A DNA stretch of 64,000 bases from an uncultured Fimbriimonadales bacterium (lineage in GTDB: Bacteria > Armatimonadota > Fimbriimonadia > Fimbriimonadales > GBS-DC). The DNA is taken from positions 16,175-80,174 of the forward strand of contig CALKLF010000008.1 of NCBI GenBank assembly GCA_937992175.1. The letters are read 5' to 3'. A program made the translations under genes and the position numbers. A model generated the notes under the pieces. That model saw only the letters and a list, made by a program, of their open reading frames with translations. It was not told where the DNA came from and searched no databases. This document shows positions 53,501-61,981 of the stretch, piece by piece (the first letter of the stretch is position 1; every line of letters starts with the position of its first letter).

Positions 53501-54006
53501 CGCGCACCTATCAGGACGGCAGGCTGTTCCTTGTACGCAACTATAACATTTCCTACAAACTGGACGGGCGGTTCACCCTGACCCATGAGTTCCAGACGCA
53601 CCCGGAGCAGGCGAACGCGAATGTCGTGCTGGGCAGCGTGCTGCAGCCGACGGGCGTCTCCGCGTGGGGCTTGGAGTGGCGCTGGACGCCGCGAATCTTC
53701 CTGCGCGGGGATTATCGGATTGAATGGAACGACCACCAGAACCGTCGCACGCGACGCGGCGGGCTGACCCTCAGCACGAATCAGGCGGACAATCTGAGCT
53801 ACAGCGTCGGCTATCGCGTGGACGCCGAACGCTTCGGCGAGCGCAACGCCATCGCCCACACCTTCTTTCTCTCTACCGAGCGCAAACTCGACTCCGAGAA
53901 CTTCCTAATGTTCGGCTTCCAGTGGACGCACTACGAACGCCGCCCCGACCTCAGCATCCCACGCGACCAGCAGCGCTTGGTACTGGAGTGGCGGAGGCCG
54001 TTTTAG
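50527..54006 (+). CDS. Large exported repeat protein, probable outer membrane beta-barrel
   Basis: A 1159-residue protein with a signal peptide (MRRFALMGLLGLALSASAQ). Residues about 60-120 hold a small domain with PYSESVYVDGKRLQRDVDYW and IDYASGHLAL. From about 200 to 660 there are at least six imperfect repeats of 70-80 residues. Each has a strand pair, a loop GKGFSxQ / GEGFTRFGDL / ASGFTRLRDL and an ERG-type turn (WERERGLKRY, WERERGLVRE). The last 450 residues alternate hydrophobic residues as a barrel does. It ends QRLVLEWRRPF, and a terminal Phe is the usual barrel insertion signal. I do not know a named family. It is convergent with the GHL10 gene. Confidence 0.7.
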   Translation: MRRFALMGLLGLALSASAQESAAPLLDLNGAVKPSTPTASQTVGESTSDILPGNGTRGGYMTRYAPVIPYSESVYVDGKRLQRDVDYWIDYASGHLALALPVSRVSTVQIYYRYDPQGKRESVVGALPILSLSFGQGGGISALYMPGMTETTKDGAAYRLSAYGMQNALRFGGGGSLQGYFFVGSRDAINAYAAPNVRDRQRPNIAPSETAQFVVQQLQLNAGALQLRAHYQDIGKGFSAQKMLGMQSGLDASQLAAWERERGLKRYDYAVGLNLGGASLQQTQLRIQDDKGAIEQEGWQFTSSWLNLNWTRRESSAQFQRYKDLGDQQKGDWERERGLVREQLASSLQFAPNSALKFDQLRLRQGKERIERDVYALETPWLKASRLQQRVGEGFTRFGDLAEGDKGQLAREVGMSRDQTHLEITQPGFKLAAADHEIRSPTGKLERESIRVETPTVVVEHTHRAVSPEFGKLPNLAPQEHQQLVEEVRQFHDTSNAVPFDPNHDLPLLMREQGLERTMQRVEVKPSKDTSLQMRRYETANRAGEGDLKGVQWQLRTPTLQLRLHERNIASGFTRLRDLTRIEQLLFHNEQGIHRFDWDAAITTRQFGLAFSQMRVREIGAGLHRTSARFIHPLIELHYHQRQVDADFARAHDLADPERDFFAQLRGYSQHDWTARLRPAQNFQLELFGFGARNPLENINSRRQRYRFVWRPFKNLTFGRHQDEYQSDKTLERLYQDEYERNDLQYQLGWGQLNAYQERRRIGGTLANPLYQDTEFWRFNTAAIRNLNLALEERRTNATGMPSERYRHYQTAYTLNPRTKLQFAHMEAQREGAPDESAQQLGLEYEIAQGAKLTFSETRNAKEGANGNRVLSAGLTQTVFGVLSIGGAYQEQRVDRTNTRAQSQVVIQSAKPFNFLGLQEFQFDFRYGALADRGAWQQENKHFTAQATALRHKIAGGYVGLYVPGQGRAVDRYCQLESPPHPQLRYSLHYKTRTYQDGRLFLVRNYNISYKLDGRFTLTHEFQTHPEQANANVVLGSVLQPTGVSAWGLEWRWTPRIFLRGDYRIEWNDHQNRRTRRGGLTLSTNQADNLSYSVGYRVDAERFGERNAIAHTFFLSTERKLDSENFLMFGFQWTHYERRPDLSIPRDQQRLVLEWRRPF

Positions 54007-55664
54007 CTCCCGCTACCTCCATTCCTTAAACTCGGCAGTAGCGACGGCAGCTGGTGGGGGGCAAGCGGAACCGTGTCGCTCGCCAAGCCGTCAGGCGTCC
54101 CCAGCCCGCGCCGAATCGTCTCCCACCAGTCCCACTGCACGATATGTGAGGCGTCGAAAATCATCACGCCGTGCGAGTTCAGGCGCGCGGCGCGGATGGC
54201 CCGCTCGAACCCCGCTGGGTCGCCCCGATAGTCCAGCGCGTAAATCCCTGAGTAGACAAACAAATCGCCGTTCGTCCACTCCATCACGCGGCGCGTCATC
54301 CCTTCCACCGTGCGAATCTCATCGCCGTCATAGAGGGGAGCTTCATTCATGAACGGGATATTGAAATAGACGCCGGGCATCAGGTAGTCCATATCATACA
54401 GGTAGGAGGTGAGCCGATATTCGGGGCTGACGAAGCCGTAGGGTCGCGCTAAGGCGTCGCTGCCCCAGTTCACGCCGAGTTCAAAGTAAATCGGATACCA
54501 GCTGCCCACATACGCGCCGATGGGCATCGGGCGCACGGATTCGATCGTGCGACGAATGTCGCGCAGCAGGTCACGGATTACGCGGGCGCGGAACTCTGCC
54601 CACTGCCCGAAGCGCTGACCGCGCTCATACCCCTCGCGAGGCAGCGTCGGCGGGCGCACGATGTCGTCGGGCCAGTTGCTCACGCGCCCGTACTCGGCTT
54701 CGAACGCCGCGCGTGTGCGCTCCGAAAAGTCGGTATACACATTCGCCCAGCGCATCCGATCCAGCACGAACCCGTCAATCGGGTAGTTCTGGCAGATTTC
54801 GCGGATAATACCCAGCAGCCGCTCGCGCACGACGGGATGCAGCGGGTTCACGAACACGGCGATGCCCTCCGTGTCCGATTCGGCAATCGGCTGCAGGATG
54901 GGCTGCGTCTGTAGGGTTAACCCGACGCCCAGCGTACTGAGCCTTTCTAAGTTTTGCGCCGCCTGCCCGTCGGCGACCAGAATCCAGCCGTTTTCGGGGG
55001 GCGTGAGCGGGCGCGCGACGAACATCCCATCGATGACCGCCTGCACACGCAGATCGTCAGTGAGAATCGCATACGCCCAGCTGCGTCCCGCGGGCGGTAC
55101 GGGCGCAGGGTTGCGCCGATACGCCGCAATCCCATCGGGCGGGGGCGTGACATCGAAGCGGTTCAGCTCATAGCGCGAGCCATCCGGCAACACCAGCGTG
55201 CGCCGCCGCGAGTAGGCGACCATCTGCCAGTCCACATGCTCATAGGCAGGACCCGAATTGAACATCTTGTGCCCTTCGGACAGCACATTGATATTCGCAT
55301 GCACCTCCAGCCCAATCGCGTGCGCCTCTTCCAGGAACACCTGCAGCACATCGATATCGGGCGGAACCTGAATCCCGCGCCATTCGGTGAGCTTAGGGGC
55401 GATTTGACTGTGATACAGCACATGCCCGCTAATCGGCTTCACATCCAGCACGATGCAGTTGATGCCGACCTCACGACATCGTCGCACAAAGTCGCGAATC
55501 TGGGCGCGGTCAATCAGCCAGCTGAGGTTCGCCGTCGCGTCGACCCACATCACGCGCCCTTCGAGTCCCATGCGCCGCGTGAGCGCGACCGACGGCGGCA
55601 ACAACTGGGGGAACGCACTTGCGCATACGCCTGCCAGAACAACCCAACACCAGAACCGACGCAT
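54003..55664 (-). CDS. GHL10-type glycoside hydrolase-like protein
   Basis: A 553-residue exported protein (signal MRRFWCWVVLAGVCASAFPQ). The TIM-barrel pattern of the GHL10/DUF187 family is clear: GRVMWVDATANLSWL, INCIVLDVKPISGHVLYHS, GLEVHANINVLSEGHKM, IDGFVLDRMRWANVYTDFSE and GAYVGSWYPIYFELGVNW. The conserved acidic residues in VLDVKP and LDRMRW are candidates for catalysis. It probably cuts a polysaccharide or cell-wall glycan outside the cell. Its end overlaps the end of the convergent gene by four bases. Confidence 0.85.
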   Translation of the reverse strand: MRRFWCWVVLAGVCASAFPQLLPPSVALTRRMGLEGRVMWVDATANLSWLIDRAQIRDFVRRCREVGINCIVLDVKPISGHVLYHSQIAPKLTEWRGIQVPPDIDVLQVFLEEAHAIGLEVHANINVLSEGHKMFNSGPAYEHVDWQMVAYSRRRTLVLPDGSRYELNRFDVTPPPDGIAAYRRNPAPVPPAGRSWAYAILTDDLRVQAVIDGMFVARPLTPPENGWILVADGQAAQNLERLSTLGVGLTLQTQPILQPIAESDTEGIAVFVNPLHPVVRERLLGIIREICQNYPIDGFVLDRMRWANVYTDFSERTRAAFEAEYGRVSNWPDDIVRPPTLPREGYERGQRFGQWAEFRARVIRDLLRDIRRTIESVRPMPIGAYVGSWYPIYFELGVNWGSDALARPYGFVSPEYRLTSYLYDMDYLMPGVYFNIPFMNEAPLYDGDEIRTVEGMTRRVMEWTNGDLFVYSGIYALDYRGDPAGFERAIRAARLNSHGVMIFDASHIVQWDWWETIRRGLGTPDGLASDTVPLAPHQLPSLLPSLRNGGSGS

Positions 55665-55761
55665 CGAGGCGATAGGATACCCGATTCAGCCTCGCGAGAC
55701 TTTTTTCGGCATTTTCCGTCTCAAGCAGCAGGAGTGGGCTTTTCGCCGTCGAACCCCATCG

Positions 55762-55769
55762 GGTACAAT
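55762..55769 (+). promoter_or_regulatory. -10 box of the pilus operon
   Basis: GGTACAAT with the first operon gene 78 bases downstream. It gives one of the longest leaders in the window. Confidence 0.5.
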
Positions 55770-55772
55770 CCT

Positions 55773-55824
55773 GTGAAGCGATTCACGCGGCTTCGGCGGT
55801 AGGAGTACGCCTTCTACCGCCGAA
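55773..55824 (+). promoter_or_regulatory. Two stem-loops in the pilus operon leader
   Basis: GTGAA-GCGA-TTCAC (55773-55786) is followed by a perfect 11-bp stem, TTCGGCGGTAG (55792-55802) with CTACCGCCGAA (55814-55824). They lie between the -10 box and ATG 55847. They could be an attenuator, an mRNA stabiliser or a binding site. No T-run follows. Confidence 0.5.
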
Positions 55825-55846
55825 TAGTTGCGTTCAGGAGACGAGC

Positions 55847-57151
55847 ATGGCGAAACAACCAGGCGTTGTCGTGGGCATCGATTTAGGGAGCCGATTTATC
55901 AAAGCGGCGGAGGTGCGCGTGGGGCGTCCCCCAGTGGTGACGAACATCGGCATTGCGCCGACCCCCGAAGGCGCGATCGACAGTTCGGGCGTCATCGATA
56001 AAGCGGCGGTCGCCGCCACGCTCAAGAAGCTGCTCGCCGACTCCGGCATCGGCACGAAGCAGGCTGCATTCGCCCTCGCAGGGCAGAACTCAGTGGTGGT
56101 GCGTATTCTGGAAGTGCCCCGCATGAGTCCCGCCGAGCTGCGCCAGCATATGGACTGGGAGATTGGGCGCAATATCCCCTTCGCGGATACGCGCGTTCAA
56201 TCGGCGTATGAAGTGGTGCGCCGTCCGAACGCCGACCCGAACTCGGACAATATGGAGGTCGTGCTGGCAGTGGCGCAACAGGACGCCATCGATAGCCTCG
56301 TCGACATCGCCGATAAACTGGGACTGGAGCCGTATGCGATTGATGTGGAGCCGCTCGCGCTCGCGCGGAGCCTGCTGCTCACGCAGCCCGATATGCAATC
56401 TCAGAATATAGCAGTGGTCAACTTGGGCGCGGAGTCGACCTCCATTGATATCTACAGTCAGGGTTTTCTCAGCTTCCCGCGTATTCTGCCGACAGGCGGC
56501 AACATGCTCACGCGGGCAATTGCTGAGCGGATGATGATTTCCGAAGCCGAAGCCGAGCAACTGAAGGTACAGCTGGCGGAGGTGCTGATGGATCAGATTC
56601 CACAGGCGACCTCGCCGTTCAGCGTGCCAGGCGCGCCGACAGGCGGGTTCTATACGCCTGGCTTTGCCAGCGAGCCGACGATTGCGCCCGAGCCGTCGCC
56701 CTTTATGACGCCCGGCTCGTTCGCTGCGCCCGAAGAGCCGCAGCCCGACATCCCACCCTCGCCCTTCGCAGTACCGGGTGAGCCAGAGTCTGCGCCCGAA
56801 CCAGAACCTGCGCTCCCCGCACAGTCGCCCACTGACCCGCGCAAAACGGAAGTCTTTCTGGCAATTTACCCCCTGCTGGAGGAGCTGGTGAGCGAGATCC
56901 GACGCTCCGTCGAGTATTTCCGCAGCCGCAACATAGACGCCGATGTGCAGCTGATTGTGCTGACTGGCGGCGGCGCGATTATGCCTAACCTCGATCAGTT
57001 CATCGCAAGCGCCGTGGGAATCCCCACGATTGTCGGAAACCCCTTCAAAGGCGTTCAACTGCAGGTCAAACGGCACGGTCCCGAATATGTCGCCGCCAAT
57101 GCGCACCTGATGGCGGTCGCTGTCGGCATGGGGCTACACGCGAGTTTCTGA
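55847..57151 (+). CDS. pilM: Type IV pilus assembly protein PilM
   Basis: A 434-residue actin-like ATPase of the inner-membrane pilus platform. It shows VVGIDLGSRFIKAAEV, VVVRILEVPRMSPAELRQHM, WEIGRNIPF, IAVVNLGAESTSIDIY and LTGGGAIMPNL. Residues about 255-330 form a Pro/Gly/Glu-rich insertion (FSVPGAPTGGFYTPG, PEPSPFMTPG) inside the fold, which standard PilM lacks. It binds the cytoplasmic tail of PilN. It is first in an operon with pilN, pilO, a pilP-like gene, an STN protein and the secretin. Confidence 0.93.
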   Translation: MAKQPGVVVGIDLGSRFIKAAEVRVGRPPVVTNIGIAPTPEGAIDSSGVIDKAAVAATLKKLLADSGIGTKQAAFALAGQNSVVVRILEVPRMSPAELRQHMDWEIGRNIPFADTRVQSAYEVVRRPNADPNSDNMEVVLAVAQQDAIDSLVDIADKLGLEPYAIDVEPLALARSLLLTQPDMQSQNIAVVNLGAESTSIDIYSQGFLSFPRILPTGGNMLTRAIAERMMISEAEAEQLKVQLAEVLMDQIPQATSPFSVPGAPTGGFYTPGFASEPTIAPEPSPFMTPGSFAAPEEPQPDIPPSPFAVPGEPESAPEPEPALPAQSPTDPRKTEVFLAIYPLLEELVSEIRRSVEYFRSRNIDADVQLIVLTGGGAIMPNLDQFIASAVGIPTIVGNPFKGVQLQVKRHGPEYVAANAHLMAVAVGMGLHASF

Positions 57152-57164
57152 GGAGGCGCGAATT

Positions 57165-57974
57165 ATGAAACTGAACCTCGTACCCGATTATGTTCGCCAG
57201 CGGAAGGTCAATAAGCAGATTATCGCGCTGCTGGTCGTGTTGTTTTTCCTCGTGAACGCGGCGATGGCGTTCTGGATGGTGAACGCACAGGGTAGACTGC
57301 GGGAACTGCAAGATCAAAAAAGCCAGTTAGAGCTACAGGCGCAGCAGGTAGATAGCCTTTACAACCAGGCGAATCAGCTCATCGACTCGGCGGCGATTGC
57401 GCTGGGCAAAGCCGAATGGGTCAAGCGCGTGGAGGAACACAATTTGAAATACCCGGAACTCTACAGCGAGGTGAGTAGCTATACCTCGCCGCGCGTGCGC
57501 TATGCGTCGATGCAGGTGGCGCAGACCAATCAGCTCCAACTTTCGGGGTTCACGCGAGGCATTCGCGAGCTGGGTCTCTATTTGCAGACGATGTATAACT
57601 GCCCGCTGTTTACGGCGGTGAGTCTGGCTTCTGCGGCGCTGCCAGGCTACCCATCGACGGCTAATCAGCCGGGCATGGCGGCGTCGGGTTTTGGCGGGTT
57701 CGCTCCGCCGCCAGCCACCTTAAGCACGCCGGGGGCGCCAGGAGGCGGTTTTGGCGGCGCGTTCGCAGGCGGCGGCGCCCAAACCGGCAGCTCGCCCGCT
57801 AACCTGATGCCCTTCCAGGTGGTGGCGTACCTGAAAGAACCGATTGCGCCGCCTGCTCCGCCAGCGAATGTGCCGGGCTTAACCGCAGGCGGCGGCGCAG
57901 GTATGCCCACCTTGGGCGGCTTCGGCGGCGGACCGAGCCTCGCGGGCGTCGGCGGACGCGGACCTGGTATCTGA
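57165..57974 (+). CDS. pilN: PilN-like pilus alignment protein
   Basis: A 269-residue protein. The N-terminus MKLNLVPDYVRQRK is the usual PilM-binding tail. One helix follows (ALLVVLFFLVNAAMAFWMV), then a coiled coil (LRELQDQKSQLELQAQQVD) and a small periplasmic domain. The last 90 residues are a Gly/Pro-rich tail (GFGGFAPPP, PGGGFGGAFAGGG). GGAGG precedes the start by eight bases. It links cytoplasmic PilM to PilO and PilP. Confidence 0.82.
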   Translation: MKLNLVPDYVRQRKVNKQIIALLVVLFFLVNAAMAFWMVNAQGRLRELQDQKSQLELQAQQVDSLYNQANQLIDSAAIALGKAEWVKRVEEHNLKYPELYSEVSSYTSPRVRYASMQVAQTNQLQLSGFTRGIRELGLYLQTMYNCPLFTAVSLASAALPGYPSTANQPGMAASGFGGFAPPPATLSTPGAPGGGFGGAFAGGGAQTGSSPANLMPFQVVAYLKEPIAPPAPPANVPGLTAGGGAGMPTLGGFGGGPSLAGVGGRGPGI

Positions 57975-57984
57975 GGTGAACACG

Positions 57985-58707
57985 ATGAAAGGCTTATCCA
58001 TGTTTGCGAAGGTATCGATCGGGCTGGTCGCGACGATTGTCGTAGCGGCGGCTATCTTTCTGCTGGGCATCCGCCCCACGCTTCAGAACATCAAGTACCA
58101 CGAGGAGAACATCGCCCTGCTCGAGCAAAAAGTGGCGCAGATTCCGCGCGCTCGTCAACTGGTGCAACAAGCGCAGCAGCGCGTCGAGCAGGCGAACCGT
58201 GACCTCGCCGTGATCGACCGCCGGAAGATGCCCGTCAATACCATCGACCTGAGGGATCGTCTCAAAGCGTGGATGCAGTATCCTGACATGGTGCGCGAGA
58301 TTGCCAAGAAACTGGAGGCGTGGCCCGAGAAAACAGGCGTGCAGCGGCTCTACGGCGTCGCCTTGCCGCCGCCGCCCAACGACCCGAACGCCATCCCGAC
58401 GCTGGCGCTGGTGTATCCGCTGGGCACAGTGCAGGTGCGCGCTGCCTCCTTTGAAGCTTTGCTCAATCATGTCCGAAAATGGAATGATGTGCCCAATCTG
58501 GTGGTGCTGGTAGACGGTCTGGCGATTTCTGGGATGAGTCCCCAGCTGTTCGGCAGCTATACGCTGACCGTGTTTGTGTATCCCCGTAGCGGAGACAATC
58601 CTGGTCCGAATGTACCTTCCTCGCCTCAGGCGCCCGGCGGTGCACCCGGCGCGCCTGGTGGATTCGGCGGCGGGTTTGGCGGGGGATTCGGCGCGTCCGG
58701 ACCCTAA
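57985..58707 (+). CDS. pilO: PilO-like pilus alignment protein
   Basis: A 240-residue protein from ATG 57985, chosen because GAGGTGA lies six bases before it. One helix (IGLVATIVVAAAIFLLGI) is followed by a coiled coil (HEENIALLEQKVAQI, VQQAQQRVEQAN). A ferredoxin-like domain follows with LVYPLGTVQVRAASFEALL and LVVLVDGLAISGM. It ends in a Gly/Pro-rich tail. It pairs with the PilN-like protein in the periplasm. Confidence 0.82.
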   Translation: MKGLSMFAKVSIGLVATIVVAAAIFLLGIRPTLQNIKYHEENIALLEQKVAQIPRARQLVQQAQQRVEQANRDLAVIDRRKMPVNTIDLRDRLKAWMQYPDMVREIAKKLEAWPEKTGVQRLYGVALPPPPNDPNAIPTLALVYPLGTVQVRAASFEALLNHVRKWNDVPNLVVLVDGLAISGMSPQLFGSYTLTVFVYPRSGDNPGPNVPSSPQAPGGAPGAPGGFGGGFGGGFGASGP

Positions 58708-58754
58708 AATAGCAGGAATCGGCAGATGGAGCCTGAATCATAAGGTGAGCAACG

Positions 58755-59465
58755 ATGAAGAAGGAAACGCAGATTGCGTTAGCAGTGGCGGTGGTCGTGC
58801 TGGTGGTAGTCGCCGTCGCGTTGCTGTTTGTGTTTAGCGGCGGAGGCGGTGGCGATACGGCGCAGCAGCCCCCGATTTCGCCTGATATACGCGACGATGG
58901 CTTTGGTCAGCCAACGCCGCCCTCAGCGCCGATGGGCGGTGGGATGGTTCCACCACCGACCACTCTAGCGGCTCAACCGCAGGCGACGCGCCCGCCGTTC
59001 TCTCCACGCCGCGACCCGTTCGCGCCGCTCCCCGAAGAGGTGGAAGCGATGCAGGCAGACGCTTTCGACCCCGCCCGCTACTTCGTGTTGGCAAGCCCGC
59101 CGAAGCCCCCTCAGGTGGAGCTGCCTGAACCGTTTGAACCGCAACCACGCCGTCGTGTGGCGGGCATCATCATCGGCACGACCGTTTCCGCCATTCTGGA
59201 ACAGGAGGGCGAGTTGCCGCGCATCGTTTACCCGGGCGACATGGTGGGCGAGTTCCGTATCGTTGCCATCACAGAAAATGGTTTGATTCTGCGGCGCTCC
59301 AAAGGTAACCCGCGCGAGGTGCGCGTGCCGTATGAACCGCCTGGCAATGTGGGCGGCGGTGGGTTCGGCGCGGGCGGCGGACGCGGCGGCGGTGGGCTGG
59401 GCGCGCCGCCCGGCACGCCCGGATTGGGTACCCCCGGCGGCGGTGGCAGGGCGCCCGATATTTAG
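58755..59465 (+). CDS. PilP-like pilus protein
   Basis: A 236-residue protein. It has an N-terminal helix (IALAVAVVVLVVVAVALLFVF) in place of the usual lipoprotein signal, a Pro-rich linker, the RRDPFAPLPEE motif common to PilP-type proteins, and a small beta domain. That domain reads RVAGIIIGTTVSAILEQEG, IVYPGDMVGEFRIVAI, ENGLILRRSKG. It ends in a Gly-rich tail. It would connect the inner-membrane PilN/PilO pair to the secretin. The anchor change and tail are peculiar to this operon. Confidence 0.72.
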   Translation: MKKETQIALAVAVVVLVVVAVALLFVFSGGGGGDTAQQPPISPDIRDDGFGQPTPPSAPMGGGMVPPPTTLAAQPQATRPPFSPRRDPFAPLPEEVEAMQADAFDPARYFVLASPPKPPQVELPEPFEPQPRRRVAGIIIGTTVSAILEQEGELPRIVYPGDMVGEFRIVAITENGLILRRSKGNPREVRVPYEPPGNVGGGGFGAGGGRGGGGLGAPPGTPGLGTPGGGGRAPDI

Positions 59466-59510
59466 AAACTCGACGCATTCTCAAGCGTATCAATTTCTGG
59501 AGGTATGACG

Positions 59511-60272
<762 letters not shown>

Positions 60273-60292
60273 CCCCCAAACTAACTCGTTCC

Positions 60293-60317
60293 TGAGGGGC
60301 TGAACCCCAGCCCCTCA
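60293..60317 (+). promoter_or_regulatory. Intra-operon hairpin before pilQ
   Basis: TGAGGGGCTG (60293-60302) pairs with CAGCCCCTCA (60308-60317) around AACCC. It lies between the STN gene and the secretin gene. It may protect the upstream mRNA or tune secretin expression. Confidence 0.5.
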
Positions 60318-60346
60318 AGATGCGTCATGGAGGAGGATCTATCCAA

Positions 60347-61912
60347 ATGAGAAAAGGAATCCGGAGCGTACTTACAGTGGCTCTGCTGGCAGGGTGCCTG
60401 ACCCTGTCAGCTAGAGGCAACGACGACTATCTCGTGTCGATCCATCTAATGGATGCTGACTTAATTACAGCGGTCAAAGCGATTGCGCAACAGGTTAAGG
60501 CGGAGGTGGTGTTCGAACCCACCGACGAGCCGTATAAGCGCATCAGCTTCATCAAGATTGACCAGAAACCCTTCGAGCAGGTGCTGGGCTACATTTGTCA
60601 GGCGGCAGGTGCAACCTACCGCAAAGAGGCGAACGGCGTCTATGTCATCGGACCGGCGCGTTCTAAACCGATGGAGACGACCCCTGCGGTACAAGCGCCG
60701 CCTCCCGCAGAAGCGCAAAAACCGCTGATTGTGACCGAGCGCATCCCCCTGCGCTACAGCCGCGCCTCGGACATCGTGCGTATCATCAAAACTGAGATGA
60801 TGACCGATGACCCGTTCGCGGAGATCCGCGACTTTGTGAATCGCACCCTTTCCCAGAGTGCGCCGGGGATGCAGGTTCCCGTTCCCCCCAGCGTGCCGTT
60901 GCGGATGGAGGGCGGCGTGGCAGTGCCCTATAACAACACGCCTGTTATGAACCCAAATGATTTCGCCCAGGATCCGGGTGAGAGTCAGCGCGGGGGCGGG
61001 CGCGGCGGGTTTGCCGGTCAGCCCGGCGGGTTCGGCGGCGGCTTCGCGGGACAGCCCGGCGCACAGGCGGGCATCCTTATTCCCGAAGGATTGGATGGCA
61101 TCGTCGCGAACGATATCGACAACTCCATCATTATTCGGGGCACGCCGGAAGCCAACGAGTATGTGCGGCGTATCCTGCGCTTCCTCGACATCGCGCCCAA
61201 ACAGGTGCTGATTCGCGCCGAGTTCGTCACCGTCACGCGCAACGACGCCGAGAAGTTCGGCATCGACTGGAGCTTAGCGCGGGTGAACCTGCAAACAGGC
61301 ACGGCGGGTCTGGCAGACCGCACTGCGCCCATCTTCGTGAACTACGCATCGGGCAACCTGGTGGCGAATCTGCGCACCCTGCTCAGTCAGGGGCGCGGGC
61401 GTATCGTGAACGCGCCGATTGTTGTCACCCAGAACAACAGTCCTGCTACAGTGGTGTTCTCCACGACCGACTACATCGAACAGCAGTTCATTGTGTTCAA
61501 CCAGGCGGGACAACCGACGACCTTCACTCAGCCGATTCCTGTCCCGGTACCGACGCAGCTGACTGTGACGCCTCGTGTGAACGCGGACGGAACTATTACG
61601 CTCGCGCTGTTCCCGCAGATCTCTACGGTGGGGCGCGTGCGAGTCGGCGCGCGGGACCTCCCCCGCTTCGACACGCAGTTCGTGTTCACCGTGCGCCGCC
61701 TCAAAAACGGCGAAACGATGGTGCTGGGCGGTCTGGTGACCCGCAGCGACAACAATGTGACGACCAAAGTGCCCCTGCTGAGCGACCTGCCCCTCATCGG
61801 ACAGTTCTTCCGCAGTCGCGACAGGGCAATTGTGGAATCAGAGCTGCTCATCTTCGTGACGGCGACCGTGTTGGATGAAGACGAGGGGCTGGGCGGTTCC
61901 ATATCGCCTTAG
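60347..61912 (+). CDS. pilQ: Type IV pilus secretin PilQ-like protein
   Basis: A 521-residue outer membrane secretin from ATG 60347 (GGAGGAGG upstream). The signal peptide (SVLTVALLAGCLTLSARG) contains a Cys that could be lipidated, but the motif is poor. STN-like and N-domains follow (IHLMDADLITAVKAIAQQ, RIPLRYSRASDIVRII). A Gly-rich linker leads to the secretin domain with PKQVLIRAEFVTVTRND, ANLRTLLSQGRGRIVNAP, LTVTPRVNADGTITL and GETMVLGGLVTRSDN, ending LIGQFFRSRDRAIVESELLIF. It forms the ring through which the pilus passes. Start codon 60320 would add nine residues without a signal feature. Confidence 0.9.
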   Translation: MRKGIRSVLTVALLAGCLTLSARGNDDYLVSIHLMDADLITAVKAIAQQVKAEVVFEPTDEPYKRISFIKIDQKPFEQVLGYICQAAGATYRKEANGVYVIGPARSKPMETTPAVQAPPPAEAQKPLIVTERIPLRYSRASDIVRIIKTEMMTDDPFAEIRDFVNRTLSQSAPGMQVPVPPSVPLRMEGGVAVPYNNTPVMNPNDFAQDPGESQRGGGRGGFAGQPGGFGGGFAGQPGAQAGILIPEGLDGIVANDIDNSIIIRGTPEANEYVRRILRFLDIAPKQVLIRAEFVTVTRNDAEKFGIDWSLARVNLQTGTAGLADRTAPIFVNYASGNLVANLRTLLSQGRGRIVNAPIVVTQNNSPATVVFSTTDYIEQQFIVFNQAGQPTTFTQPIPVPVPTQLTVTPRVNADGTITLALFPQISTVGRVRVGARDLPRFDTQFVFTVRRLKNGETMVLGGLVTRSDNNVTTKVPLLSDLPLIGQFFRSRDRAIVESELLIFVTATVLDEDEGLGGSISP

Positions 61913-61981
61913 CAGGTCGTGCTTTTCGTCATACCCGACTGCAGGGGCGCGCCCGCGTCCCTGCAGTTCGATTCTCAGGGG

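Noticed and set aside
52360..53859. Minus-strand frame of 499 codons inside the large exported protein gene
   Set aside because: Antisense shadow. The plus-strand frame has a signal peptide, repeats and a barrel end.
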